A stretch of 64,000 nt of DNA from Nakamurella multipartita DSM 44233 (lineage in GTDB: Bacteria; Actinomycetota; Actinomycetes; Mycobacteriales; Nakamurellaceae). The DNA is taken from contig NC_013235.1 in NCBI RefSeq assembly GCF_000024365.1, positions 5,208,001 to 5,272,000 on the forward strand. Direction: 5' to 3'. The notes under the pieces were generated by a model that did not search any database, was not told the origin of the DNA, and saw only the letters and a program-made list of their open reading frames with translations. A program made the translations under genes and the position numbers. This document shows positions 54,003 through 63,274 of the stretch, in pieces. Positions within the stretch are counted from its first letter, which is position 1, and each line of letters opens with the position of its first letter.

Positions 54003-54063
54003 GGCTGACCAACTCGGCGCCGAACCGGACATCTCAGGCGCGAATTCGCCGAGATGATCAGCC
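54003..54063. repeat. Solo hairpin element related to cassette A repeats
   Basis: GGCTGACCAACTCGGCG (54003-54019) pairs with 54047-54063 at 15 of 17 positions around 27 nt. The internal part CCGGACATCTCAGGCGCG closely matches CCGGACATTTCCGGCGCG inside the cassette A upstream element. There is no nuclease gene here. It lies between two convergent genes and its end overlaps the last codons of the ATPase gene. Confidence 0.7.
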
Positions 54064-57000
54064 CGGCCGACCGGGGGAATCGGCTCCGGCCTCAGCCAGG
54101 GCGGCGCCGTCCTGGGCCGCGGAGGCCACCGCCAGCGCCCGGGACGACCAGCGGCCGGCGGCCCAGGCGGCCACCCGGCCCAGTGACTCGCTGGACCCGT
54201 CGCTGAAGTAGCGACCGGCCTCGCCCCACCAGCGCACCGGCGTCGCCTCGTGCTCGGCCACACTCACCCGGACGGCGTCGGCCACCGTCAGCGAGACCGC
54301 CTCGGGGTCCAGGCCGACGGCCTGCGCGGCCCGGGCCCAGCGGCCGAGCGCCGCCGCCGGGGCCGGGCCGGACGTACGAACCGTGCCGGGCCCCAGCGCG
54401 GACACCAGCGGCAGGTCCAGGACCCGGGCGACAGCCTGCGGATGGGCGCCACCAGGCACCAGCCGGCCGGCGTCGACGACCTGCACCCACCACGGCTCGT
54501 CCAGCACACTGGCCAGCTGCGCGTCGACGACGGCGCCGGTGACCGTGCGCACCCCGTCGGGCAGATCGACCTCGCGCTCGCCCAGGGCCGCCACCACCGC
54601 TGCGGTCAGGCCCGGCACCTGGGCCGCGGCGATCGTCCGGCCCGGGTCGGCCAACCGCTCCAGAAGGTCATCGGGGTCCTGCGCGGCGACGGTGGCCAGC
54701 TCGGTGCGCACGCCGATCCAGCGGGCCAGCCCGGCGTCGAGTCCGGCGGGCGCCGCGTCGTACAGGCCGGCCAGGTCGGTGGCCGAGGCCAGCCGCCACT
54801 GGTCGGGCGGGCGGCCGTCGACCAGGGCATGACGGCTGATCCACCAGCCGCTGTAGGACGGTCCGGCCGCGGTGGGCGCCAGGCATTCCCGGGCCCGCCG
54901 GTCGGCGGCGATCAGCGCCAGCGCCTGTGGCCACCGGTCCTCGTCGATCAGGTCCAGATCGGCCAGCGCACGGAAGGCGCCGTCGGTCGAACCGGCCTGC
55001 GCCCACTCGTCCAGGTCCGGCAACCGGTCGGCCAGCGCGTCCGGCACCGGCTCGGTGACCGTGACGACCGGAATCCCGTCCCGCACACCGGCCCGGACCA
55101 GCAGATCCCGCCCGTACCGGTCCAGCCACCAGTTCCCCACGACCACCTGGTCGACGTCGGGCTCGAGCAGCTCGGCGAACGGGGCCCCGGGCACCAGCAG
55201 CTCGGTCGCCGGCCAGGGGTTGCCGTCCTCGTCGGTCACCACCAGATCGGCCAGCAGGGCGGCCCTGGGCTCGCCGCCGGCCGCCAGCAGATCCAGCACG
55301 ACGCCGGCCACCGACCGCACCTCGTCGGGGTCCGGGTCGACGTCCTCCAGCTCCCGACGGAGCTCGCCGACCCGGTCGGCCAGCGCCGGGTCGGCCAGCA
55401 CCGCGGACGGGCCGGCCGGTGCGGCGCCCAGCCGGGTCAGCAGCGGGTGGGCGGCGTCCGGGTGCACCACCCGCAGGTCCTGCACCACCTCCCCGAGCCG
55501 GCGGGCCAGGTCGCCGCCGATGCCGCTGGCGCCGTCCGAGAGCTCGGTGAGCACCAGGCACCCGCGGGCGCCGACGGCGCGCCGGCCCCCGACCAGGGGG
55601 ACCGGGATATCGGCCAGGTCGTCGGGACGGGGGCGGGGATCGGCCGCGGCCGCGGCCCGGTAGATCTCCCGCCAGAACGCCGGCGGCCGGTCGAGACCGG
55701 CCAGGGCCGCACTGACCTGGGACCAGGTCAGGGTCGCCGTGCCCAGCGGGCGGAGCCCGGCCAGCGCGGCCGGCGGCAACGGCGGCAGCAGGCCGGGGAC
55801 GGCCTGCCCGATCGCGGCCGCCCCGTCGGCGTCCACCCCGGGCAGGACGCACGCCTGGCCCGGGGTGACCAGGTCACCGGCCGCGGTATGCAGCAGCGGC
55901 GTGGCCTCGGCCCGGCGCACGATCGCGGCGCGCAGGGCGGCGTCCACCGGGCCGGCCGGGAAACCGGCGGTCGGCAGCAGCCGCCACCGCTGCGCCGGGT
56001 CCTGGGCCTGGACCAAGTCGAGGTAGGCGTCGGCCGCCCGTTCCAGCAGGTAGTCGCACAGCGGTCCGGGGGCCAGCCGGCGCCGGGTGTCGTCGACCGG
56101 CAGAGTGGCGACCAGCCGGGCCGGCAGCGACAGCGGCTCGTCGGTCGGGGTCGGCGCGCCGATGCAGGACCCGCCGGCGTCGGTGCCGGACAGCACGTCG
56201 AGCGGGTCGGGGGTCGGTCCGTCCAGCGGCCGGATCCAGTGCACCGACCAGCGGGTCCGGCCCCGCTGTTCGACCGGCCGGCCGGCCAGCAGCGCGGCCG
56301 GCACCTCGCCGGAGCGGGTGATCACCCGGTAGCCGGTGCGGCGGCCGCCGTCATCGATGACGACCGTGCCGTCGGGGCCGGCGGACCGGGTGACGACCCG
56401 GTCGGGCAGATCGATCTCGTTCAGGTCGGGCAACGCCCACAGCAGATCCGGGGCGGTGTCCGGGTCGGCCAGCAGGGCGCCGACCTCGGCCCGGGCCGGT
56501 CCGGTCAGCGGCAGTCGCACCTCGGTGCTGAATCCGGGGGGCGGCGGTTCCTGCTCCGGGTCGGCCGGCCAGGGCAGGCGCAGGACGGGCACGTGCCCGC
56601 CGCGTCGCTCCAGCTCGGCGTCCAAGTGGGCGGACAGTCCGCGGACCGCGTCCCGGGTGGCCTCCGCATCGAACCGGATCCCGCCGGTCGTGGAGATCAC
56701 CCGGGGCGCCTGCGTCCAGCTGAGCACCGCGGTGAAGCCGACCCCGAAGAAGCCGATCGAACCGGCGCTGTCCCGCTTGGCCGACGCGCGCAGCGACGCC
56801 AGCCCGGCCACCCCCGCCGCGGTCAGCGGGGCGCCGGTATTGGCCACCCGCAGCTCGCCGTCGATCAGCCGGATCCGCAGCCGGGCCGGAACGTCGGCGT
56901 CCCGGGCGGCGTCGACGCCGTTGGCGGCCAGCTCGACCAGCGCCCGGCCGGCGTACCCACCGGCGGCCAGCAGATCCTCGGCGTTCGCGTCCTCCCGGAA

Positions 57001-57096
57001 GCGGGCGCCGGACGCGGCCCACCCGGCCAGCACGACCCGGCGCAGCCCGGCCGTGTCGAACGGGTCGGGGAGATCGGTCGGATCGGGGTGGGTCAC
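54058..57096 (-). CDS. Large protein with HSP90/sacsin-type GHKL ATPase domain
   Basis: 1012 aa. Only the first about 250 residues are recognisable: a GHKL ATP-binding fold with N-box ALVELAANGVDAARDA, G1-like DGELRVANTGAPL and the glycine-rich lid SIGFFGVGFTAVLSW, as in HSP90, MutL and sacsin. The remaining 760 residues are Ala/Leu/Asp-rich, probably alpha-solenoid-like or repeats of the sacsin type. GTG 57096 is 10 nt after the DUF3027 stop, so the two are an operon. Role unknown; possibly a chaperone-like ATPase. Confidence 0.8.
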   Translation of the reverse strand: MTHPDPTDLPDPFDTAGLRRVVLAGWAASGARFREDANAEDLLAAGGYAGRALVELAANGVDAARDADVPARLRIRLIDGELRVANTGAPLTAAGVAGLASLRASAKRDSAGSIGFFGVGFTAVLSWTQAPRVISTTGGIRFDAEATRDAVRGLSAHLDAELERRGGHVPVLRLPWPADPEQEPPPPGFSTEVRLPLTGPARAEVGALLADPDTAPDLLWALPDLNEIDLPDRVVTRSAGPDGTVVIDDGGRRTGYRVITRSGEVPAALLAGRPVEQRGRTRWSVHWIRPLDGPTPDPLDVLSGTDAGGSCIGAPTPTDEPLSLPARLVATLPVDDTRRRLAPGPLCDYLLERAADAYLDLVQAQDPAQRWRLLPTAGFPAGPVDAALRAAIVRRAEATPLLHTAAGDLVTPGQACVLPGVDADGAAAIGQAVPGLLPPLPPAALAGLRPLGTATLTWSQVSAALAGLDRPPAFWREIYRAAAAADPRPRPDDLADIPVPLVGGRRAVGARGCLVLTELSDGASGIGGDLARRLGEVVQDLRVVHPDAAHPLLTRLGAAPAGPSAVLADPALADRVGELRRELEDVDPDPDEVRSVAGVVLDLLAAGGEPRAALLADLVVTDEDGNPWPATELLVPGAPFAELLEPDVDQVVVGNWWLDRYGRDLLVRAGVRDGIPVVTVTEPVPDALADRLPDLDEWAQAGSTDGAFRALADLDLIDEDRWPQALALIAADRRARECLAPTAAGPSYSGWWISRHALVDGRPPDQWRLASATDLAGLYDAAPAGLDAGLARWIGVRTELATVAAQDPDDLLERLADPGRTIAAAQVPGLTAAVVAALGEREVDLPDGVRTVTGAVVDAQLASVLDEPWWVQVVDAGRLVPGGAHPQAVARVLDLPLVSALGPGTVRTSGPAPAAALGRWARAAQAVGLDPEAVSLTVADAVRVSVAEHEATPVRWWGEAGRYFSDGSSESLGRVAAWAAGRWSSRALAVASAAQDGAALAEAGADSPGRPG

Positions 57097-57106
57097 CGGG
57101 TGCTGG

Positions 57107-58330
57107 TCAGGAACCGGCGGCGGGCGGTTCGGCCGGCTCGAGGACGACGGCGTCCGCGGAGTGCACCGTGACCTCCGAAGACTCGACCGTCTCCGCGCTG
57201 GCCGGCCCCTCTGTGGCCGGCTCCGCGGTGGCCGGTTCCACGGAGGCGGTCTCGACGAAGGCCGGCTCCGCGATGACGGTCTCGACGGCCTCGACGACCT
57301 CGACGAGCTCGACTGCGGCCGACTCCTCGACGGCAGTCCCGGCGTCGACCTCGTCGGTCACAACCTCGGCGGTGACCTCGACGGTGCTGCCCTCGACGGT
57401 GCTGTCCTCGGCGGTGCTGTCCTCGGCGGTGCTGCCCTCGGCGGTGCTGTCCTCGGCCGGCTCGACGGTCGTCGCCTCCGGGGCCGCTGGCGCTTCCTCG
57501 ACGCCCGGCCGGGCGTGCACCTCCAGGGTCAGCTCGTCCATCACCACGGCCGTGGTCGCCGAGATCATCGGCGCATCGACGACGGTCTCCGAGTGGGCGC
57601 CGCACCCGTAGGCGGCATCGACCACCCGGCCGTCGGCCGGCGAGAACTCGTTGGTGCAGGCACCGAACGCCTGCCCGAGCAGTCCCTCCAGGCGGATGTA
57701 GAAGCCGCAGGTACCGCAGGCCGCCGGGGCCTGCTGGGCCATCGGCTCACCCGGGCCGAACGGCCCGTCGTGCCACCGTGTGGCGGCGTCGTCGCGGCCG
57801 AGCCGGCCGAGCACCCGGACCCGCCCGAAGCCGAATTCGTACTCGACCTCGCGCACGGCCGGATCGTCCGAGTCGAGATAGCCGGGCACCAGCCGGTCGT
57901 CCTCCGGCGTGGTCGGCAGCAGGTCGCCGACGCCCAGATCGCCCGCGCGAACCCGCTGATCCCAGGGCACCCAGGCCGGCGCCAGCAGCGCGCCCTCGCC
58001 CGGCAGCAGCACGACCTCGCTGATCGTCGGATGGGTGGCCTCGACCACCGCGATCGTCACCAGCCAGTACCAGCCGCGGTAGCCGCGGTCGGTCGTGGCG
58101 AACGACGCGCTGGTGGCCACGGCGTCCTCGGCCCGGGCCCCGAGGTAGTCCCCGACCGCGGCCTCGATGCCGGCCTCCTCGACGGCGGCGGCGCGGGCCA
58201 TCGCGATCAGCTCGTCGGACAGCACCACGACAGCGTTCGGCTCCCCCGATTCGCCGGCCGGGGCGCCGGCATCCGTCGCGCTGTCGCCAACAGCCACTTC
58301 TTCCACAGCCACAAAGCTCACACCGGTCAT
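57107..58330 (-). CDS. DUF3027 protein with C-terminal pentapeptide repeat tail
   Basis: 407 aa. The conserved part (about residues 25-275) includes GYRGWYWLVTIAVVEATHPT, VPWDQRVRAGDLGVGDLLPT, and a Cys-rich segment (CGTCGFYIRLEGLLGQAFGA, then CTNE and YGCGAHSE) that could bind zinc. This matches DUF3027 (Rv0877-type). The acidic C-terminal tail of about 130 residues contains five AEDST-like pentapeptides from 15-bp DNA repeats. ATG 58330 is chosen. Operon with the ATPase gene downstream. It is divergent from the MFS gene. No established function. Confidence 0.85.
   Translation of the reverse strand: MTGVSFVAVEEVAVGDSATDAGAPAGESGEPNAVVVLSDELIAMARAAAVEEAGIEAAVGDYLGARAEDAVATSASFATTDRGYRGWYWLVTIAVVEATHPTISEVVLLPGEGALLAPAWVPWDQRVRAGDLGVGDLLPTTPEDDRLVPGYLDSDDPAVREVEYEFGFGRVRVLGRLGRDDAATRWHDGPFGPGEPMAQQAPAACGTCGFYIRLEGLLGQAFGACTNEFSPADGRVVDAAYGCGAHSETVVDAPMISATTAVVMDELTLEVHARPGVEEAPAAPEATTVEPAEDSTAEGSTAEDSTAEDSTVEGSTVEVTAEVVTDEVDAGTAVEESAAVELVEVVEAVETVIAEPAFVETASVEPATAEPATEGPASAETVESSEVTVHSADAVVLEPAEPPAAGS
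57383..57457 (-). repeat. Five tandem 15-bp repeats inside the DUF3027 gene
   Basis: Units GGTGCTGYCCTCGRC (plus strand) x5, in frame, encoding AEDST/VEGST-type pentapeptides. Nearly identical copies suggest recent slippage expansion. Confidence 0.85.
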
Positions 58331-58451
58331 GATGCCGCAAGCGAGGGCAGCACCGGCACCACGTACCGGTACCGGATACCGAACGAACGACCGGGCCAGG
58401 TCCGGGCCCGGCGGGACCGGTGGTGTCGGGGGAATGCGGCAGGATGAATGG

Positions 58452-60602
58452 GTGCCCTCCTCCGACCACGATCCCCGCTGGGAAGCCCCCGCTTCCCCGC
58501 CGGATCCATGGCCGGACGTACCCCCGGCGGCCCCCGGGGCGGTCGGCGAGCAGCCGACCACCCAGCTGCCCCGGCACCCCAATCCGGGGGCCTATCCGTA
58601 TCCCTACCCGGCCCCCGGTCCAGCCCCGAGCCAGCCCGCCCCGCAGCAACCACCGAGTCCGCCGGCGGCCGGTTGGCCCTCCGGCGCGCCGGCCGGACCG
58701 GCGGGCACCGGGGACGCCGTCGCCGGCCAGGCTCCGGCGGATCGGTACCGGCCGGCTCCCCGGGGCAGCCACCTGCCGCCGTACCAAGGTCCGTTCACGC
58801 CGCCGGGCGGGCCGAAGACCCCGGACACCGCAGGGCCGGCCGACGCCACCATGCCGGCCGACGGCGCCGGACGCGGGCGGCGGCCCAGCGGGCCCAAGAA
58901 GCTGACGGTGACCCGGGTGGCGGCGTTCCGCAGCCGGGAACTGACCACCAAGGGCGTGCAGATCTTCCAACGCGCGGCCACCGCGGACGGCGCCGACCGC
59001 TCCGGCCTGACCTCGCTGACCTACGCGGTGATGGGCAACTACGCGGTCGACGCGGCCCTGGCGGTCGCGCTGGCCAACACGCTGTTCTTCGCCGCGGCCA
59101 AGGCCGAGTCCAGCGGCAAGGTGCTGCTCTACCTGTTGATCACGGTGGCCCCGTTCGCGGTGATCGCGCCGCTGATCGGCCCGGCCCTGGACCGGCTGCA
59201 GCACGGCCGGCGCATCGCCCTGGCCGCGTCCAGCTTCGCCCGGGCGGTGCTGGCCATCGTGATGGCCGTCAACTTCGACTCCTGGATCCTCTACCCGTGC
59301 GCGCTGGGCATGCTGGTGCTGTCCAAGTCGTTCGGGGTGCTCAAGGCGGCGGTCACTCCCCGGGTGCTGCCGCCGGACATCACGCTGGTCAAGACGAACT
59401 CCCGGCTCACCGTGTTTGGCCTGCTGGCCGGCGGTGTGGCCGGTGCGCTGGCGGCCGCGCTGTCCTGGGCCTTCGGCAGCACCGGCGCGCTGATCTTCAC
59501 CGCGATCCTGAGCGTGGTCGGCGGCTGGTTGTGCCTGCGGATCCCGGCCTGGGTGGAATCGACCGCGGGCGAGGTGCCGGTCGACGGGGTCAGGGCGCGG
59601 ACCCGGCGCGCGTTCCCGCTGTCGATCACGACGACGCTGTGGGCCAACGGCAGCATCCGGGTGGAGACGGGCTTTCTGGCCCTGTTCATCGCGTTCGTGA
59701 TCAAGAGCGAGTACGCCGACGCGAGCGCGTTCACCCAGCTGCTGCTGCTGGGCGTGGTCGGCGTCGCCGCCGGCCTCGGCGGATTCCTGGGCAACGCCAT
59801 CGGCGCGCGCCTGCCGCTGAGCAAACCGGACCTGGTCTCCATCGGCTCGCTGGCCGCCGTGCTGCTGTCCACGGTGATCGCCGCGCTGATCCCGGGCCTG
59901 ACCACCGCGGCCATCGTCGGGCTGGTCGGATCCACCGCGTCCTCGTTGGCCAAGGTCTGCCTGGACTCGGTCATCCAGCACGAACTGCCCGAGGCCAGCC
60001 GGGCCTCCGCTTTCGGGGTGAGCGAGACAGCCCTGCAGCTGTCCTGGGTGTTCGGCGGGGTGGTGGGCCTGCTGCTGGGCGGGGTCTGGACCTTCGGCCA
60101 CGACAGCGTGTACACGATCGGCTTCACCGTGGTCACCGTGTTCCTGGCCGTCGGCCTGACCCAGAGCTGGCTGTTGCGCAAGGGCCGCTCCCTGTTCCCG
60201 TGGCTGCGGGCACCCAAGCGCAGCGGCAAGTCCCGCAAGACCGCCGCCGACACCACCGCGACGATGCCGGCCCCGAAGGATGCGACGTCACGGTGGTCCC
60301 CGCCGCCCCCCGCCTTCGGGCAGCCGCCGTGGGCCACCGGTCCCCGGCCGGCCGGGTCGGCGCCCGCGGGCCCGGCCGGATACCCGGCCGCTCCGGGACC
60401 GGCTCCCGCATCGCCCTACGGGTCCCCCGGCTACCCGCCGCCCGGCTGGGTGTCACCGTCGAACCCGCCGGCGAACCAGCCCGGTCCAACGTCGCAGCCG
60501 CCCACCGCCTACGGTCATGGCGCCCCGCACCCGACCGCCGATCAGCCCCGTCCGGCCCCCCGCGACGCCGGGTCCACACCGAGGAAGACCAGGGATCCGT
60601 GA
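58452..60602 (+). CDS. MFS transporter with long Pro-rich termini
   Basis: About 716 aa. A Pro/Gly/Ala-rich N-terminal cytoplasmic region (about 150 residues, PAPGPAPSQPAPQQPP) precedes a 12-helix MFS core (about residues 190-590; FAVIAPLIGPALDRLQHGRR is the motif A loop) and a second Pro-rich tail of about 110 residues. The position next to DUF3027 and DUF2771 matches Rv0876c of M. tuberculosis. Start uncertain: GTG 58452, 6 nt after CAGGAT (leaderless style), or ATG 58434. The stop overlaps the next gene as GTGA. Substrate unknown. Confidence 0.88.
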   Translation: MPSSDHDPRWEAPASPPDPWPDVPPAAPGAVGEQPTTQLPRHPNPGAYPYPYPAPGPAPSQPAPQQPPSPPAAGWPSGAPAGPAGTGDAVAGQAPADRYRPAPRGSHLPPYQGPFTPPGGPKTPDTAGPADATMPADGAGRGRRPSGPKKLTVTRVAAFRSRELTTKGVQIFQRAATADGADRSGLTSLTYAVMGNYAVDAALAVALANTLFFAAAKAESSGKVLLYLLITVAPFAVIAPLIGPALDRLQHGRRIALAASSFARAVLAIVMAVNFDSWILYPCALGMLVLSKSFGVLKAAVTPRVLPPDITLVKTNSRLTVFGLLAGGVAGALAAALSWAFGSTGALIFTAILSVVGGWLCLRIPAWVESTAGEVPVDGVRARTRRAFPLSITTTLWANGSIRVETGFLALFIAFVIKSEYADASAFTQLLLLGVVGVAAGLGGFLGNAIGARLPLSKPDLVSIGSLAAVLLSTVIAALIPGLTTAAIVGLVGSTASSLAKVCLDSVIQHELPEASRASAFGVSETALQLSWVFGGVVGLLLGGVWTFGHDSVYTIGFTVVTVFLAVGLTQSWLLRKGRSLFPWLRAPKRSGKSRKTAADTTATMPAPKDATSRWSPPPPAFGQPPWATGPRPAGSAPAGPAGYPAAPGPAPASPYGSPGYPPPGWVSPSNPPANQPGPTSQPPTAYGHGAPHPTADQPRPAPRDAGSTPRKTRDP

Positions 60603-61156
60603 CCGACCTTCGACCGCTGCGAACCGAGACCGAGCGCGCCGGACGGCGCCCGCGCCGCTGGCTCGTCCTGGTGGGCGGGGTCGGGCTCACCCTGGCCCTG
60701 ACCGCCTGCACCGCACCGCTGCCGGACGTCACCTTTTACGGCAACCGCGCCGCGGTCAGCTCCGGACCGACCCGCTGGTGCACGCTGGACTACACGGCCC
60801 AGACGGTCAACTGCACCGAGACCCCGGCCGACCAGGCCCCGCGGCTGAGCCTTCGGCCCGGCCAGCCGGTGCAGATCAACGTGCCCTCGGCGGTCGCCGA
60901 CCAGCCGTGGACGGTCTACTTCGGCTACATCAACGAGGCCGGCGAGTTGCAGACCGGGCGCAGCGAGATCTTCAGCGACGGCCGGCTGGCGTACACCCTG
61001 CACCCGTTCAACGAGACCGACCAGTTCGTCTACGTCGAGGTCCGCAGCGGATTCGAGCTGACCCCGGGCACCGCCGGGGGGGTCGAGTACGCCTCGACCC
61101 AGGGCTGGTCATTGCGGGTCGATCCGGCCGCGCCGGCCGCCGGCACGAACGAGTGA
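60599..61156 (+). CDS. DUF2771-type lipoprotein
   Basis: 185 aa: basic N-terminus, hydrophobic core and lipobox ALTAC (signal peptide about 38 residues), then a strand-rich extracytoplasmic domain (VTFYGNRAAVSSGPTRWCTL, GQPVQINVPSAVADQPWTVY, FVYVEVRSGFELTPG). GTG start overlaps the MFS stop (GTGA), so synthesis is coupled. Matches DUF2771 (Rv0875c-type) by position and pattern. Function unknown. Confidence 0.85.
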   Translation: MTDLRPLRTETERAGRRPRRWLVLVGGVGLTLALTACTAPLPDVTFYGNRAAVSSGPTRWCTLDYTAQTVNCTETPADQAPRLSLRPGQPVQINVPSAVADQPWTVYFGYINEAGELQTGRSEIFSDGRLAYTLHPFNETDQFVYVEVRSGFELTPGTAGGVEYASTQGWSLRVDPAAPAAGTNE

Positions 61157-61186
61157 GCCGAGGGTCCCGACGGGGACCCCCGGCTC
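61155..61186. terminator. Hairpin between convergent DUF2771 and cold-shock genes
   Basis: GAGCCG-A-GGGTCCC pairs with GGGACCC-C-CGGCTC, one internal mismatch, directly at the DUF2771 stop codon. Bidirectional terminator candidate. Confidence 0.6.
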
Positions 61187-61204
61187 AACCCGGAATGAGA
61201 TCGG

Positions 61205-61594
61205 TCAGGCGTCGAAGTCGTTGGCCACGGCCCGCAGGACCTGGGCGATCCGGCCACCCAGCGCCCGGTCCGGGTACCGGCCGCGACGCAGGTCGGGCAG
61301 CGCCTTGGACTCCAGGAGCTTGATCATGTCGTCGACCAGGCCGTGCAGCTCCTCGGCCGGCCGGCGGGTCGCCGCCACCACCGAGGGCGGCGCCTGGAGC
61401 ACCTTGACCTGCAGCGCCTGCGGGCCGCGACGGCCGTCGGCGACCCCGAACTCGACCTTCTGCCCCGGCTTGAGGGTCGCCACTCCCGCCGGCAACGCCG
61501 ACGAACGCACGTGCACGTCGTCCCCGCCGCCGTCCTGCGCGATGAAACCGAAACCCTTGTCGGCGTCGTACCACTTGATCTTGCCGCTCGGCAC
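61205..61594 (-). CDS. cspB: Cold-shock-domain protein with C-terminal helical extension (CspB-type)
   Basis: 129 aa: N-terminal cold-shock domain (residues 1-65; [14 protein letters not shown] is RNP1 and [11 protein letters not shown] is RNP2) plus an about 60-residue helical tail ([40 protein letters not shown]). Length and tail match Rv0871 (CspB) rather than the 67-aa CspA. GTG 61594 gives [10 protein letters not shown], the expected start; GTG 61603 is the alternative. Binds single-stranded RNA/DNA. The far longer upstream frame is not coding. Confidence 0.92.
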   Translation of the reverse strand: MPSGKIKWYDADKGFGFIAQDGGGDDVHVRSSALPAGVATLKPGQKVEFGVADGRRGPQALQVKVLQAPPSVVAATRRPAEELHGLVDDMIKLLESKALPDLRRGRYPDRALGGRIAQVLRAVANDFDA

Positions 61595-61769
61595 CCAACT
61601 CACCTGTCCTGATCGGGGGCGAAGACCGCCCGGGTGCCACATCCCCTGAGAAAAGCACCGAACTGCCAGCTTACCGGCGCGCCGAGGGTGCCCGATCCCA
61701 CGCAGGGTGCCCGGTCCCACACACCGCGGCCGGGGTGCGGGACGGACCCGCGGCCCTATTCTGGGTGCC

Positions 61770-62030
61770 ATGCCATCTTCGTCGGGGGTCCGGACGTCCT
61801 CGCTGCTCGTGCGCCTGGGCGTCGGCTGCTTCGCGCTCGGGCTGATCGCCATCGCGGTCGTCTTCGGGTTGTTCGCCACCGGCGCCCACGACCTGCCGCT
61901 GTGGCTGAACCTGGCCGCCATGCTCGCCCCGGTCGGCTTCGGCCTCGCCCTGATCGGCCTGTTCCGGCAGGCGCGCCGGCCCCGGCGCGGCCCGGTCGCG
62001 GCGGCCGCGGCGGAACCGGCGGCCCGGTGA
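61770..62030 (+). CDS. Small two-helix membrane protein
   Basis: 86 aa; two transmembrane helices ([19 protein letters not shown] and [20 protein letters not shown]), Arg/Ala-rich C-terminus. ATG 61770 lies 7 nt after TATTCT (61757-61762), a leaderless start. The stop overlaps the next start as GTGA. No family recognised. Confidence 0.75.
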   Translation: MPSSSGVRTSSLLVRLGVGCFALGLIAIAVVFGLFATGAHDLPLWLNLAAMLAPVGFGLALIGLFRQARRPRRGPVAAAAAEPAAR

Positions 62031-62404
62031 CCGCCGGCCCCGGGCCGATGGTGGTCCAGGTCGCCCAGCACGTGGCCGACCTCGACCGGGCCACCGCGTT
62101 CTACACCGAGACCCTCGGCCTGCCGCTGATCGCCCGGTTCGGCCCGTTGGTCTTCGTCGACCTCGGCGGCACCCGGCTGCTGCTGGACGAGTCCGCGCCG
62201 CCGGCCCTGCTCTACCTGCGGCTGGACGGGCTCGACCGGCAGATCGCGCACCTGCGCCAGGCCGGGGTGGAGATCGTCGCCGAGCCGCACGACATCTTCA
62301 CCGACGACGACGCGGTGTTCGGCGGGCAGTGGAAGGTCGAATCGCAGGCCTTCATCCGTGACTCCGAGGGCAACCTGCTCGGGCTGGTCGGCCACCGCGG
62401 CTGA
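62027..62404 (+). CDS. VOC (glyoxalase superfamily) protein
   Basis: 125-aa single VOC domain: [20 protein letters not shown] at the N-terminus with first metal-side His, [33 protein letters not shown] and the C-terminal strand [15 protein letters not shown], where Leu replaces the usual metal-ligand Glu of ELI-type ends. It may therefore bind a ligand without the usual metal site. GTG start is coupled to the small membrane-protein gene. Confidence 0.8.
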   Translation: MTAGPGPMVVQVAQHVADLDRATAFYTETLGLPLIARFGPLVFVDLGGTRLLLDESAPPALLYLRLDGLDRQIAHLRQAGVEIVAEPHDIFTDDDAVFGGQWKVESQAFIRDSEGNLLGLVGHRG

Positions 62405-62450
62405 CGGGTCCCGCGCGCTCGGACCGGGGTTCGGATCGAACCCGACCGGC

Positions 62451-63071
62451 CTAGTGCACCGTGGCCACCAGGTAGGACGACAGCCAGGCCGGGAACCGGG
62501 AGAGGTCGGGCAACACCACGTCCGCACCGGACGCGGCCAGGTCCTCGGCACTGTTCGGCCCGGTGGCCACCGCCACTGCCATCGCGTCGGCCGCCCGGGC
62601 CGCGGTCACGTCACCGATGTGATCGCCCACGTACACCTCGGCGCCCAGCTCCCGCAGCGCGGGCGCCTTGCCGGTGCTCCACACGTCGCCGACCACCGCG
62701 GCGACCTCGATGCCCAGGGCGTCCAGGTGGCTGACCGCGTTGGCCGCGAACTTGCCGGTGACGACGACGGACCGGCCGCCCCGCTCGGCCACCGCCCGGA
62801 CTGCGGCCATCGCCCCCGGCAGCGCCACCGTCCGGGGGACGGCGAGCTCGGGGGTCAATTCGCGGTAGCGGCGCACCAGGTGGGCCACCGTCGCGTTGTC
62901 GAGGCGGTAGCGGGCCAGCTCCTGCTGCAGCGGCGGGCCCAGGCGGGTGACGAAAGCACGTCCGTCGAGCGGGATCCCGGTCTCGGCGGCCAGCACGTCG
63001 AACACTTCGACGATCCCCGGCCGCGGGTCGATCAGCGTCATGTCCAGGTCGAAACCGACGGTGAAGCTCAT
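62451..63071 (-). CDS. HAD-family phosphatase (Gph-like)
   Basis: 206-aa haloacid-dehalogenase hydrolase. Motif [10 protein letters not shown] (D8, D10), cap helices ([20 protein letters not shown]), motif II VVVTGK (Thr), Lys region and motif [10 protein letters not shown]. Phosphoglycolate-phosphatase-like or other small phosphate substrate. ATG 63071. Convergent with the VOC gene. Confidence 0.85.
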   Translation of the reverse strand: MSFTVGFDLDMTLIDPRPGIVEVFDVLAAETGIPLDGRAFVTRLGPPLQQELARYRLDNATVAHLVRRYRELTPELAVPRTVALPGAMAAVRAVAERGGRSVVVTGKFAANAVSHLDALGIEVAAVVGDVWSTGKAPALRELGAEVYVGDHIGDVTAARAADAMAVAVATGPNSAEDLAASGADVVLPDLSRFPAWLSSYLVATVH

Positions 63072-63274
63072 GCCGGCCGCCCGTGCACCGCGACCCCGGG
63101 AAGGTCTGCGTGGTGTCGGTGCTGTCGTCGGTCGGCCTGGCTCACCGGATGAGGGTAAAGGCCCCATCGTCCGATCACGGGCGCTCGGTGCACCCTGAGG
63201 CCGGACGGTGATACAGATGTTACGCGGGGTCAGATGACGGTCGGGCGCGTCGAGGCCGTCGTTACGATGAACCG

